Shown piece by piece: positions 32,517-45,857 of a DNA stretch of 64,000 nt. Numbering within the stretch: position 1 is the first letter of the stretch; the number at the start of each line of letters is the position of its first letter. Both the position numbers and the translations under genes were made by a program. The stretch is from contig NC_091127.1 in NCBI RefSeq assembly GCF_040183065.1, positions 103,958,834-104,022,833 on the forward strand. The letters are read 5' to 3'. The notes below the pieces were generated by a model that worked only from the letters and a program-made list of their open reading frames with translations, was not told the DNA's origin and searched no databases. This DNA comes from Periplaneta americana (taxonomy: Eukaryota; Arthropoda; Insecta; Blattodea; Blattidae).

Positions 32517-34262
32517 GAGTAGAACTTCTATTATCCGTGATAATGAAGGGGGTGAAGTGAATGGTTAATCGAAAAAACCGGATAATTCGTACCATAAAGT
32601 GTTTTCATACAATAAGTGCATGGTACAGTTTCATAATTTGCTCCGTGGTCTTTTGTTGTAAACGCTAGGTAGTGGATCAGAAGTTCACTAATTTAAGTCT
32701 TGTTTTCAACGACGAGTTTTTAATGACCAAAGAAACTCCTTGTGACGGCTGTCTGTGGAAAGACAGGAATAGTAGAGGTCTCATGTTGTAGATTTATACA
32801 TATTATTCCTGTTTTTCATTAAATAACGCAGATTTGTAATTTCAATCTCTCATTCTGACACGAGATGAACCACAGTTTCTCTTTTCCCAAACCACTCAGT
32901 TACTTGCACTTCTTTCCATAGGACAACACGTTTTCCTTTGACACCTATGGAAGACATTTTACATAAAAGTTAGACAGTACGACGATTCGAACAGTGGACT
33001 ACTGTGTAAGGGCAAAGGTTTGTAAAAGAAAAACACTCTGTAGAAAAAAATTATTTCTTACATAAAGTGCAGTATTTCATTTTTTGTCTGCAGCAAGAAA
33101 AAAAAAAAGCGGTATGAAGACAGTAGGATAATCCACCAATCGGTTACAGTAGCGGCTGGTGGTCAAAATAATGAGTATGCTACAATCTCTATATCGGCCT
33201 ACTATACACACTTATATGTATTTATCTTAATTTGAGACTCGCCTAGTGACGAAATATGAAGTCCGTACGACGTTCCTTCCTACTGCAGAACGTGTCAATT
33301 ACCCTGGTGTTAAACCCCTCCATACTATTTTCTATTGACAGTATTGCAAGAGCAGTGAGATGATCCTGGGACATAGTGTTCCTTAAAAGCATTTTTATGC
33401 GTTTCAAGCAAGAAAACATCTTTCTGGCTCAGCAGCGGTCGTTGGTGTTGTAACCAAAATATTTAACAACTTCGTTACTTCACAGAATGGATACTGTAAA
33501 TTGTTGGAGACTATGTATTGTAACAACTGAACAGCTCCATCTACATTTCGGAAATCGGGTCTTCCGTATACAACTCCAAGTTGTGTCTTTAACACTCTTT
33601 TGTTCAGTATAGTATAGCTATTGACAGCAACTTCAAGTTCTCGTTCAGGAAAGTTATGCGAAAAATTGTCAAAAATTTGCTGTTTAACAATTTTGTTGCG
33701 CCTAGGTAGCTTAAAGACTGGAAACGATAAGTAGTTTCCTGAATTATACGGTCACATACATCCTTGGCTTCAATTTTCTGGGATTCCGTTTTCCGTCGCT
33801 TGCTGGCTGATTTAGGAGGAACCTCATACAGGTAGATTGCAGCAGCAGTCGGATACTTGAATTGCCAAATACCTATAGTTCCAAGTTCTTCCACAAACAA
33901 CCATTCTTTCGTTACGCTTTACTTTTGCAATTTCAAAGCAGTGTCGTGCTGAAGCTGACTACAGCACTTTCCCGCGTAAAAATAGCCAATCAGAGCAGTG
34001 ATTTCAGCTTCGCACATGCGCATAATTGTTTACATTTTCATGTGAAGTTCTGAGTAGCACAACGAACCCCCTGAGACACCAAAGAGCGAAAAGCGAAGAC
34101 TAAACACTATATAACGCGTCATGAACATAACCACGGGAATGGTCAAATGACAGATCAAATACTGTAGTATTACAAATGCATTATTTGAGCAAAAATTATC
34201 ATTGTACTGTAGCACTGCCCCTGATTCGGTTAATAGGGTGACTGATAATCGGGGTTCTGCTG
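32517..34262. mobile_element. pogo/Tigger-like element holding a hAT relic
   Basis: The left end GAGTAGAACTTCTATTATCC and the right end GGTTAATAGGGTG..GATAATCGGGGTTCTGCTG are inverted and resemble pogo/Tigger termini (CAGTAGAACC..ATTATC). TA flanks both ends (32515-32516 and 34263-34264). No CENP-B-like transposase was identified. Much of the interior is occupied by a hAT transposase relic, so this element is older than that insertion. Confidence 0.6.
33146..33900 (-). pseudogene. hAT (TTF/ZMYM-like) transposase C-terminal relic
   Basis: CAGTAGCGGCTGGTGGTCAA at 33146 resembles a hAT terminus. On the minus strand I read KDVCDRIIQETTYRFQSL, a frameshift near 33600, QLGVVYGRPDFRNVDGAVQL, LNILVTTPTTAAEPERCF, a stop, then LRNTMSQDHLTALAILSIEN. 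TTAAEPERCFS..KRIK..LR..M...L..L..LSIE is the C-terminal dimerisation signature of hAT transposases with a TTF-type finger. The N-terminal finger and most of the catalytic domain are absent. Confidence 0.75.
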
Positions 34263-34264
34263 TA

Positions 34265-35235
34265 CTTAGAGATTCAGGTCTTGCAAAACAGTAAGTTGGT
34301 ACTGTATCATTTTTGTGGGAGAAATGCCAACCAATACAACATTTACCTTTTACATAACTAGGTTCCTACCTATTGTTTGATCGAAGAAACTATTTAAAAC
34401 CCGATTCGAAGGTGGAACACAGAATTTATTAGGCATTTTTAATTCGTAAAACTAATCGTTTTTAAATATATATTTTCTTCAGAAAGTTTAAATTAAAAAG
34501 ATCTGCACTAGACATTGTTCATCTGTTTCTTGACGGATTTGCCATCGGTCATGATATTAACCTTTTCTGATTCCCTCTGAAACGTATAATGTGATGTTTT
34601 TGTTCCTTAAGTTTACTAATATAGTTAGATTAACCTTCTTACTTGACGTCAATGCTAGTCATTGGATATGCCGATCATGAATTTAACCCTTTGACTCGGC
34701 TGCCTTCACTTTAATTCTGCGCGGAAAGCCGGAGTCTGTTTACTAGATTGGGGCACGACACGAGGCATGGACAGTTTCTTCAATGCTGACGATACGGATC
34801 TTTTCTACTAGCTAAATTATTCAGAATCCATACGACCCCACCACCGTCGTAAGGTGTAGGCTATACGTTCGACGCTACTGCTGAACAAGTTGTCTACAAG
34901 TGTTGGAAATGCTCCTAGTTTGCAGGTTTGAAATAACACACGTTTTTTATTAGAGATGCACATGTTTTTTTCGCTTTACTTTGCATTGTTTCTTTTTTCT
35001 TGATGAATTAGGAATCAGGACCGAAGTATCACAGATTCAAACCTGGCCGAAGGTAATTGCTTTTATTTGTAAGAATTCTTAGAAGTAGGCAGAAGTGATA
35101 ATAAGATCATTTCGTGAAATTACCTTATTGTGTAAGTTCGAAAATTTTCCTTAACTACAATTCCACAAATGAAAGAGTTCAAGACTGCCACCTGAGAGAT
35201 GCAGCAAGTGATTTTCAAAATAGCAGCAAACTTAA
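34265..35235. other. No recognisable feature
   Basis: Unique-looking sequence of about 1 kb with frequent stops and no element end. Confidence 0.35.
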
Positions 35236-35243
35236 CTCATGAC

Positions 35244-37438
<2,195 letters not shown>

Positions 37439-37446
37439 CTCATGAC

Positions 37447-37735
37447 CTACTTCGTAATTTTATATTTAATGACTTACAACTTGTAATGTTATGATTTTAA
37501 TTGACAGCTTTACTTTATTATTACTAAGTGACTCCAATTGATAAGGAACAGTAAGTACACTTGCGACAGGAACGAACAGCCTGCTCCTTGATGTGGATGA
37601 TGATAAAAATCACCAGATGTTTTAGTAAAACAATCTTACCGTAGCATAATTACTGGCCAACGGTTGTTTATTCTCCCTACAAAGTTACGTCCATTGTTGA
37701 CTGATGTGTTTTCGGATTAAAGTGACAATTGTGAC
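37447..37735. other. No recognisable feature
   Basis: Short AT-rich spacer after the hAT element. Confidence 0.3.

Positions 37736-37784
<49 letters not shown>
37736..37784. repeat. TTA trinucleotide microsatellite
   Basis: About 16 TTA units. A minus-strand poly-asparagine frame of 96 codons (37677-37967) comes from this repeat. No LINE sequence was recognised beside it. Confidence 0.9.
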
Positions 37785-37787
<3 letters not shown>

Positions 37788-39126
37788 ATTAAAGTATGCA
37801 CTGAGCATGCATTTGGAACTGGAACTTGAAAAATTCAGGTAGCCCGAATTTTGTTTCTGGGTCTGTACTAATTCACTAACGCAGAGGGCGCGCGGCAGGT
37901 CTGCTTTTGCTCTAGGATCTTGAACTTGGGGAACAGACAATGCTCTCGTTTTATGGTTGGTTGCCAACCGACAGCACTCTGTCGATCCCTTGCTGCTCTT
38001 TGCCAGCCCACAGCATTTCTGCCCTTAGACATTAAAAGATATCCAATTTAATGTAGCCTATACGATTGAGAAACTATTGAAATAATTTTATTATAATCGG
38101 AAGTTATTGCCACTGGTGGCAAAGATCGGAACTACATCTGATGTTATACATCCCGATCAGTATTATAGGTATCCATTATACTAATAATTATTATTAGTAT
38201 TTTTATATTACTCCCCAAACCTAGAGCGCGCAGTGATTTATCAGTTTAAATGAAATGTTAAACCACAATAATATGCATACCACATATGGTTTTTGGTTTA
38301 ACATGCATATGAATACAATGGTTGAACATTAAACTAAAAACCGTTGACAATACCTTCCTTCTGCTATCCGATCTGTTCACATCAACGACCTGTGTATTTA
38401 ATAATAAACATTAACAGCTTGCCAACTCTAATCACTGACCAGCCGAACAGAAGTGGCTAATATGGCTTTTTTGTCTTCGACTGATATTCTGAATCGCCTA
38501 ATAAAATACGTTTTTATACTTCAATAGTAATAACAATTATAATAATAATGATAATAATAATAGTAATAATGATAATAGAATTAGGGAGAGAATACTATTT
38601 CCGCTTGGGCTGATAATCAAGGTAATTTTTTTCCGACTTTTTCTCAGCTGTAAGACAAATTTCAGGGAATCCCGTCAGATAATGGCGATTCCTCGGATTC
38701 TTTTCGTTATCCTAATATGAGCCTGAAATTTAATGCTGCTTTTTGCACAAGGGTCGAGTCACCACTACTGACTAAACAATGCACTGGAATATCTTTCGGT
38801 ATAGTCCTGAGGGAGCATTTCTGATGATGACATTGTTCTATTAACATCAAATTGAAAGAACAAATGTCTTGAACATCTCTGTTTTTATTGTATTTATATT
38901 ATAACTTATAACTGTTCTTTAGTGTTCTCTTGTGATCCTATTAATGCTATATTGTAATTTCGTTATTTACTGTTGCGACTTGTATTTGTTTTTATTTGAA
39001 CTCCTGTCATGTGTTGTGTGGTAGGTTGGAAGAGAAGGCCCTATGTTCTTAGTCCTGTCAGATTATATAGATAGAGAAATAAACATGTAAACAAGCAGAG
39101 GAAGTAAACAAGTAAATAAATAAAAA
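37785..39126. other. No recognisable feature
   Basis: About 1.3 kb of AT-rich sequence with short imperfect simple repeats (AATAATAATGATAATAA near 38540) and no coding motif. Confidence 0.35.
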
Positions 39127-39128
39127 TA

Positions 39129-40196
39129 CAGAGTGTAAGGGGTTTAAGTGCCGTCCTTTTCACAGTCTATAGGATCAAAATATGTCCATACAACATAGGG
39201 TCAAAACTTCATAGTTTTCCCAGAAAAAAATATTTCTTCTCTTATTTTATTAGCGTTATATTGCTTATATCGTTAGTAAAATTACGAAAAATTACATCAG
39301 TAGGTATATCTAGCAAAGAGTTAATATTAGTTTAAATACATATTTGTGTGTTCTATTACGTTTTCGTGAAGTTAAATAAAATTGCATGCTTAAATTTGTT
39401 TATATTCTGGCGTGATAGACTTGGCAACATGTTCAGCAGTCAGTACTCTGCACAGACGTAAGTACGGGTCAGCTGAGTTCAAGCTCCCTGTCCATAGGTC
39501 TACTGCCGAGCGGATGACAGTTCGGTACCAGGTATTCGGTAAACAACTTACAATATCATTAACAGTTTAGGAGTATTATATGTTACTAATTTATGGAGAA
39601 AGTCGTCTTAATTCAAGTGAGGCAAGAAGATGTACCGTCAATGTTTTCCGCAATGAAGGTTATCTAATCGGCGAACTTTTGTAGCGCTTCCTCAACGATT
39701 ATTAGAAACTAGGAGTCAAACAGACAGAAATTTCTTTAAAAATGGTACTGCTTTATGGAAGCGGGAGAGATTAAAATGTTGCATTTAAAAAAAGTTAGTG
39801 TGATTTTGTGCAGTAAACCATTATTGTTTATTTTTAGATGTACTATAAAAAATGGACGAATATTGCCAATATTGTTCAATAAAATGTAAATTTACCATAA
39901 AGTTCTATTAATGAGATTGAAAGTTTGCATTTGCTGTTCGTTCTATATAAGCAACAGTCCGCCCTTGCATTAGAACAGAGCATTTGTTTTGTACCGGTAT
40001 GTCTGTATCAGCTTGAGCTGTACCGTGTAGGCCCTACTTGTAAACTCCCTCCTCCCCATCCAGCAACGTTGCCAAACTCCTAATATTGTAATATTAGTAA
40101 TCAGTTAAATATTGCGATTAGAAAAAATTGTGAGCACATTTTTTCTTCCTTATGGCATGAACAATCATCAGTTACAATAATGGCTTTTACACTCTG
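39129..40196 (+). mobile_element. DUF4817-type TIR transposon, decayed
   Basis: The left end CAGAGTGTAAGGGG and the right end GGCTTTTACACTCTG (complement CAGAGTGTAAAAGCC) are inverted, and TA flanks both ends (39127-39128 and 40197-40198). The inverted repeats are recognisable for only about 11-15 bp. Length is 1.07 kb. An N-terminal transposase fragment inside supports the assignment. Confidence 0.7.
39580..39790 (+). pseudogene. Transposase N-terminal HTH fragment (DUF4817-like)
   Basis: LLIYGESRLNSSEARR is followed, after a one-base shift, by RRTFVALPQRLLETRSQTDR. This is the IYGE..NS.EA....RFPN...P...TF..L.QRL.ETGS pattern of the helix-turn-helix that opens DUF4817-type transposases. The rest of the protein is not detectable. 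Confidence 0.65.
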
Positions 40197-40198
40197 TA

Positions 40199-40543
40199 TA
40201 AATAAGTGAGTAAATAAATAAATACAGCGCAGAAAACCAGGAGCACCGGATACTGAAAGAAGTAAATTTTTTCAGGAGTAATTTCAGAAGATATTGTAAC
40301 AGTGAATCTATATATAAACAATAAGGTTTTAACAGTATGTTTAATATGTAAACATACGAAAATGTTCCATACGTGACATCTTGTGGAGAAATGTTTCGCT
40401 GCAACAGGTAGATATGAAGTTTTTGTGCTGTTATTAAAAGTGACTGACAGTTGTAGCATGTGGCGACTAGGACATTTGCGAAGTAATTATGTGGGATTGT
40501 ATTATAGCTTGCTCCTGTGGTTTTCTGAGCTTGAAGTCCTATG
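40199..40543. other. No recognisable feature
   Basis: A 162-codon minus-strand frame (40168-40656) overlaps this stretch and the MITE. It is rich in Leu, Tyr and Ile, matches nothing I recognise, and includes MITE sequence, so I do not call it a gene. Confidence 0.35.
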
Positions 40544-40545
40544 TA

Positions 40546-40664
40546 CAGATACGGAATTAAAATTTGGAGCGAGTCTTGATGGGAATCCACTCGTATATTG
40601 GCAATAATTTCACAAGACTGTCCACAAGTAGCATATAGGCTATACAGGGGCTCCAAATTTTATG
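40546..40664 (+). mobile_element. MITE family C, internally deleted copy (119 bp)
   Basis: It starts CAGATACGGAATTAAAATTT and GGAGCGAGTCTTGATGGG, like the copy at 56088. It continues through CTGTCCACAAGTAGCATAT, then jumps to GCTCCAAATTTTATGTA-type right-end sequence. TA flanks both sides. About 280 bp of the 400-bp family unit is deleted. Confidence 0.85.
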
Positions 40665-40666
40665 TA

Positions 40667-41534
40667 CATGTCTCGTTTTAACATAAATATTAGATTCCCA
40701 CTACGTTCTGTCGTTGATGTGTTTGTGATTCACAAAAGGAACAGTAATTTCTGCTGTGAAATTACTTGTAGTGTGTGTTAGATGAATTTATTACCGTCCA
40801 GGAAAGTAGGACTGTCTAATAAAAGCTTCGAGATAAGTATACATTGCATAGTTTGAAAAACTTGTATTTGTACGTACGTATTTTTTCCGCTTGCTAAGGC
40901 CAATGGCACCTGAATTCCGAGGACCCGCTATGCACACGTGTATCGAGTGGAGCCAAGCTGTCTGGAGCAGTCGAGCTGGCGGCGGCTTCGCATTAGTCTC
41001 TGTCGCATAACGGAAACTAATTCACATTATTTTGTTCTCCCTCTCAGACGCTCATAGGTGCCTTTAATTAATATTGAGGTATTGATTTTAACGACCCCTT
41101 CGATGTCTTATGATTGTTTTCTATCCATTGCTCACATTTTCTTACTTTTTAGTGTTCCGTTATTTCTTTATGGCTTTCTTTGTGCTGGGTTTATTGCCAT
41201 TTCCTGTGTTTCTTTAGTTTTCTAATTAATTTTATTATTTATTTATTCTTTTGCTCCCTTCTGTCGGAATGTTTATTTTCTTCATTTATAACGATCTCTT
41301 TGTCCGTATGCATATTTTCTATTATTCGTCCCTTAACTTTTTCTTTTCATTCCTCTTAGTGATTCACTCCTTATTTATTTGTTTCTTTTGTTTCTTTCTG
41401 TCTTTGTTTATTTGTTTGTTTGTTTCTTCCTTTCTTTCATTTCTTCATTTCCGTGTTTTTATGTCGTTCTTTTTTGTTCAATGGTTGAGTTGTTTGGCCT
41501 TTTTCCATTCCTAATTTCTTAAAAATTGTAGCAC
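40667..41534. other. Unassigned; T-rich on the plus strand after 41100
   Basis: No gene was identified. From about 41100 to 41520 the plus strand is T-rich with TTTATTTGTTTGTTTGTTTC runs, and frames rich in Phe across it are compositional. Confidence 0.4.
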
Positions 41535-41569
41535 AACGTTCCGAAGAGTGAATCTCTCTTCGTCGTCAG
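41535..41569 (-). ncRNA. Hammerhead-ribozyme-like motif
   Basis: On the minus strand CTGACGA is followed by a perfect 7-bp hairpin, CGAAGAG-AGATTCA-CTCTTCG, and then GAACG. A hammerhead core is CUGANGA, stem II, GAAA. Here only the last core base differs (C for A). The context (GGAACGTTGTG) resembles the terminal repeats of Penelope-like elements, which are known to carry hammerheads. I could not fold a convincing stem III with a cleavage triplet, so activity is doubtful. Confidence 0.35.
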
Positions 41570-42075
41570 GTGAAAACCTACTGTGGGGATCGTTACAAAC
41601 AGCTAGCTTGTCTGACTGATCGACGACCGTCAGATCGGTGCGAAATATAAAGACGGAACACACGATGTCATAAGCTGTTGTAAAATGAAATATAGAGAAT
41701 GAAAGGAAGAATAAAAAGAAGAATTCCGTGATTGTAACTAAACTAATATATGGAATAATAACACCAAAGACAAGGAATAATAGGCGCTAATAATCAATCA
41801 TTCAATTTTGTTTTCATTTATCTTCTTCCATGGACAGAGGGTCTTTCATGGGGCCAAAGATTTTACTTCCTACTTCGGGAAAACCGCACTGACACTTCTC
41901 CGTCTAAACATTCATAGCCTTAGATAGTTTTGAACTTGCGGTACTTGGGACCAGAAGCAAGCCCGACAGATACTAACTTGTAAGTTATACTATCGAGGAC
42001 GGCACAATTTAAATGATTGTATCTGTAAATATTTTAATTCAGAGTTCTTTGTAACCCTAACGGGATTCATCTAAT
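41570..42075. other. Unassigned flank of the hammerhead-like motif
   Basis: This may be the body of a Penelope-like terminal repeat, but no reverse transcriptase or GIY-YIG motif is visible. Confidence 0.25.
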
Positions 42076-42216
42076 CCAGCGGTCATCAGCACAGTGCACC
42101 CTCGGACTAGCATCTCTTACCCGCGGATAAGAGATGCTTCTCCAATCTGCACGACGATGCATATTCCGATACACTCCTTATTCGTTATCCATTTCAGCGA
42201 GTGCTCACGACCACTG
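42076..42216 (+). repeat. Dispersed repeat family A, copy 2 (plus)
   Basis: CCAGCGGTCATCAGCACAGT, GCACCCTCGGACTAGCATCT, CTTACCCGCGGATAAG, GCACGACG and CATTTCAGCGAGTGCTCACG follow the same order as copies at 3603 (minus) and 45675. Confidence 0.8.
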
Positions 42217-43216
42217 ATGTAAACCATTAGTTTGGTATTTTACAACTTACAAATTACGCCTACGTAGATAGTGAATCTCTTGATGCGAAATCGGTGTAAA
42301 GCCGAGCTGGCACTTCATACGACGGACCATGCCAAGCGGGATTTAAACTCACGACAGCGTTATACACGCAACATAATGAAGTTTAGCACCTTTCTGTGTA
42401 AATATTTTGTTTTTCCTTTGGAGGAGGCGGACCGAAACCTTTGGATTATAGGACTACTTATTGGCTCCTCTTGAAAGGAAGATAGGAGATGATATGGGGC
42501 ATTCCTGTCGATACAACACAGATAGATCTAGTAGTTTCCTAGCAGTCACTAGTTTGAAAGTCTAACTTTGACCGAGGAGCAGGTCTCCTTCTAGGAGTCC
42601 CCGACGTACTTCGGTCCATGATCTTGAGCATTACAGGATGTATGTTGTATCTGTCTGATATTGCTGAAGCTTTTACTGTCTGCTTTTTATGAACTAAAAT
42701 GAGGGGAGAAGAGTTTTGTCGCAATGAAATTTGTTAATTTGAAGAAAAGGGAACAAAAAATCGGGAAAATTGTCATGGGCAACTTTGATATTGTCCACCG
42801 CGAATACATGATTGCAGTTAGTGCTGGGCTTGGAACCCTAATTTCAGGAATGAATAGTCTGCGCTCTAGACATGCCCCTTTGGAATCATGTACAGTGTGC
42901 ATACGTTATATCCAAGAAATTCACTTTATGAAATAATAATTAGTATAAAGTTCTAGGAAAAAATAAGTGTTACCTTACATTGGGAAAAATAAGTGTTACA
43001 TTATATTGGTTTCGAATTCGCAGATAGGTTCTATAATGCTTTCCAGTCGACTTATTTCATTACTTCTAATCTTCTTCGGGGCTACGATATTTGGTTTGGG
43101 CGAATGTAATATTTAATTTGCCGTAACTAACAGCGATTGAGACAACATTACAATTAGGGAGCCTTGCTTAAGCGCGAATGGCTCATGATGTTCTGAGCAG
43201 CTAAATAGCCGCGACC
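42217..43216. other. No recognisable feature
   Basis: About 1 kb with overlapping short frames on both strands (42539-42936), none with a recognisable motif. Confidence 0.35.
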
Positions 43217-43227
43217 TCCATGAACTA

Positions 43228-43471
43228 TAGGTTATTTTATGACGCTTTATCAACATCTTAGGTTATTTAGCTTCTGAATGAGATGAAGGTGATAATGCCG
43301 GCGAAATGATTCCGAGGTCCAACACCGGAAGTACCGAGCAATTGCTCATATTGAGTTGAGGAAAAACTCTGGAAGAAATCTCAACCAGGTAAGTTGCCCC
43401 GACCGGGAATCGAACCCGTGCCACCTGGTTTCTCGGCCAGATGCGCTAACCGTTACTTCACAGGTGTGGGT
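43228..43471 (-). mobile_element. tRNA-derived SINE, family 4 (minus), 11-bp target duplication
   Basis: On the minus strand the head CACCTGTGAAGTAACGGTTA and GCGCATCTGGCC (A-box region) is followed by GGCACGGGTTCGATTCCC (B box). The body has GGGGCAACTTACCTGGTTGA, GCATTATCACCTTCATCTCA and AGATGTTGATAAAGCGTC, and ends AAAATAACC. TCCATGAACTA flanks it on both sides (43217-43227 and 43472-43482), an exact 11-bp duplication. Related copies lie at 25292/26077 and 52328. Confidence 0.93.
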
Positions 43472-43482
43472 TCCATGAACTA

Positions 43483-44220
43483 AGTTGAATGAAAAGGGGG
43501 ATACAGTCCACATCGAAGCTCTACTGAGCAGGTTCGTTATACTTAATCCTTACCCAGCTATAAATGGACAAAGAGTTTTTCGCTTCACATTGACTGGCAT
43601 TCCGAGGTCTTACCACAGTCTAGTATATACAGTCACGAAGTTCAATATGTAGTAAATATACATCCATAGATAGTTGCTAACCACTAGGATCGCTACTATC
43701 GCTTCATTGCAAACAATGCGAAATAGTACTGGCACAGTCTATTGTTCCTAGCACCCTCTTAACTCAAGCTTCGTAACTGTATAGGCTATACTAGACTGTG
43801 GTCGTACGATGTTCCAAGACATTTGCGTCGAATCCAGTAAATATGTTTGCTTGCTTTATATACTTAAATTTACGAGCTTCAATGAAAATCAAGGGATTCT
43901 GATGAATTATTGCTTCGTAGAACGTTTACCGATTGAGTTTTATGAAGTTGTTCTCCCGCGGAAGGCGATAAAATGCAGTATTTTCCATCGTGAATTATAG
44001 ATATGCGGCAAATTGTGAATAAATTTTCATATGACACTTTATAATCAACTGACTGACAAGTAGAGAACAATAGTGTCAACTATGAAAATAATTTTTCCGT
44101 CTTATTTTAACCCTTTTTAGTTTATGTAATACACAAGCGGGACTCTCGAAGGCATGTCGACGAAGTCTGTGTATCCAATTCCACAGGGATAGAGCAGCGT
44201 CTAAAGACTTTTTTTAAAGT
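43483..44220. other. No recognisable feature
   Basis: Unique-looking sequence between a SINE and a LINE insertion. Confidence 0.35.
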
Positions 44221-44234
44221 AGAGACATGTCGTT

Positions 44235-45029
44235 TCCACGAACGATTAGAGAAAACACGGAAACTTTACTTGAAACAAGTAAAGCGATAGATTTGGAAGT
44301 GAACCCCGAAAAGACAAAGTATATGATTATGTCTCGTGACCAGAATATTGTACGAAATGGAAATATAAAAATTGGAAATTTATCTTCGAAGAGGTGGAAA
44401 AATTCAAATATCTTGCAGCAACAGTAACAAATATAAATGACACTCGGGAGGAAATTAAACGCAAAATAAATATGGGAAATGCCTGTTATTATTCGGTTGA
44501 GAAGCTTTTGTCATCTAGTCTGCTGTCAAAAAATCTGAAAGTTGGAATTTATAAAACAGTTATATTACTGGTTGTTCTGTATGGTTGTGAAACTTGAACT
44601 CTTACTTTGAGAGAGGAACAGAGATTAAGGGTCTTTGAGAATAAGGTGCTTAGGAAAATATTTGGGGCTAAGAGGGATGAAGTTACAGGAGAATGGAGAA
44701 AGTTACACAACACAGAACTGCACGCATTGTATTCTTCACCTGACATAATTAGGAATATTAAATCCAGACGTTTGAGATGGGTAGGGCTAGTAGCACGTAC
44801 GGGCGAATCCAGAAATGTATATAGTGTGTTAGTTGGGAGTCCGGAGGGAAAAATACCTTTGGGGAGGCCGAGACGTAGATGGGAAGATAATATTAAAATG
44901 GATTTGAGGGAGGTGGGATATGATGATAGGGACCTGGATTAATCTTGCACAGGATAGGGACCAACGGCGGACTTATGTGAGGGCGGCAATGAACCTGCGT
45001 GTTCCTTAAAAGCCATTTGTAAGTAAGTA
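44235..45029 (+). mobile_element. LINE, 5'-truncated, 14-bp target duplication
   Basis: AGAGACATGTCGTT occurs at 44221-44234 and again at 45030-45043, bracketing a 795-bp insertion. Inside is the 3' part of a non-LTR retrotransposon. It ends with AACCTGCGTGTTCCTTAAAA, then GCCATTTG and a short TAAG tail. The truncated 5' end with an exact duplication is classic target-primed reverse transcription. The copy at 30233-31165 belongs to the same family but ends in a TAA repeat. Confidence 0.95.
44239..45008 (+). pseudogene. LINE reverse transcriptase C-terminal relic
   Basis: The reading starts TIRENTETLLETSKAIDLEV and NPEKTKYMIMSRDQNIVRNG. It shifts frame near 44385, continues EKFKYLAATVTNINDTREEI and SVEKLLSSSLLSKNLKVGIY, and meets a TGA in place of Trp in YGCET*TLT (44595-44597). 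It goes on LREEQRLRVFENKVLRKIFG, GRPRRRWEDNIKMDLREVGY, shifts once more, and ends WINLAQDRDQRRTYVRAAMN LRVP with TAA at 45006-45008. The catalytic YADD region lies upstream of the truncation. Three lesions make it non-functional. Confidence 0.9.
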
Positions 45030-45153
45030 AGAGACATGTCGTTGTATGTAGGGAGCTGAGATACCAAGAACATAAATGGTTTGTTTTTTGATTTATGTTT
45101 TGTATTCTTTGCATTTGTTTTTCATACGAATATCATTTCGGGGGCATCATGTC

Positions 45154-45349
45154 AAGGGCGTATCAACAAAACTGCAACTTTATATTAGAGCGATTTAAAT
45201 ATAGAACCAGTTTTCCTAACCTTGTCTACATAACAAGGTACATTCTTAGATTCTTCCTCATGCCCATTTTTATTGTTAAACTTTTGTTTGCAAACAAACT
45301 GGTTCTATTAAAATATTTAAAAAACTGCAGCATTTGATGATACGCCCTT
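45154..45349. mobile_element. MITE with AAGGGCGTATCA ends
   Basis: The left end AAGGGCGTATCAACAAAACT and GCAACTT is mirrored by CTGCAGCATTTGATGATACG and CCCTT on the right. Inner TAGAACCAGTTTT and AAACTGGTTCTA segments also pair, giving arms of about 60 bp in a 196-bp unit. No target duplication is obvious. It does not encode a protein. Confidence 0.75.
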
Positions 45350-45674
45350 CAGGTATGATACCCTCGATTTATAATGGTGGCGATAATTTTCTTCGGACTG
45401 TTTTCAAGGTAATGAATTGTTATGAAAGAAATAGTGGTTTTCTCTGGAAAAGATCTCGAGGGAGCAAAAATAATCGTAAATAATATTGCATTCGAACAAG
45501 TTATGAGCTTTAATGAATTATTTAGGAATGCTTTTGTGTTGCAGGGAAAGTAGCTAAAATCGTAGACACTGTTATTAGTTAAGGTCAGTATATTTGTGGC
45601 ACAATGAAGAGGTCACTATTAGGAAAGATTAGAAAGTATACACTGATAAAATATATTGAAACTCTTATGCTGTA
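45350..45674. other. No recognisable feature
   Basis: Short spacer without gene or repeat features. Confidence 0.3.
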
Positions 45675-45857
45675 CCAGCGATCATCAGAACACTGCACTC
45701 TCGGGCTAGCGTCTCATTCCCGCGGATAAGACATTGCCCTAGCGTGCATTCGTGGCTGCTGGAGGTTATGCTCTCTCTCTATCCCTTGTGCACGACGGAG
45801 CATATTTCCTTACCCTCCATGCACTCTACCCATTTCAGCGAGTGCTGACAACCATTG
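45675..45857 (+). repeat. Dispersed repeat family A, copy 3 (plus)
   Basis: CCAGCGATCATCAGAACACT, GCACTCTCGGGCTAGCGTCT, CCCGCGGATAAG, GCGTGCATTCGTGGCTGCTG, GCACGACGGAGC and CATTTCAGCGAGTGCTGAC match copy 1 (minus, 3603) and copy 2 (42076). This copy retains the central GCGTGCATTCGTGGCTGCTG that copy 2 lacks. Confidence 0.85.

Noticed and set aside
37677..37967. 96-codon minus-strand frame with poly-asparagine
   Set aside because: The asparagine run is the TTA microsatellite and the flanks show no protein family.
40168..40656. 162-codon minus-strand frame
   Set aside because: Part of it is the MITE at 40546-40664, and the rest has no motif and a composition typical of AT-rich chance frames.
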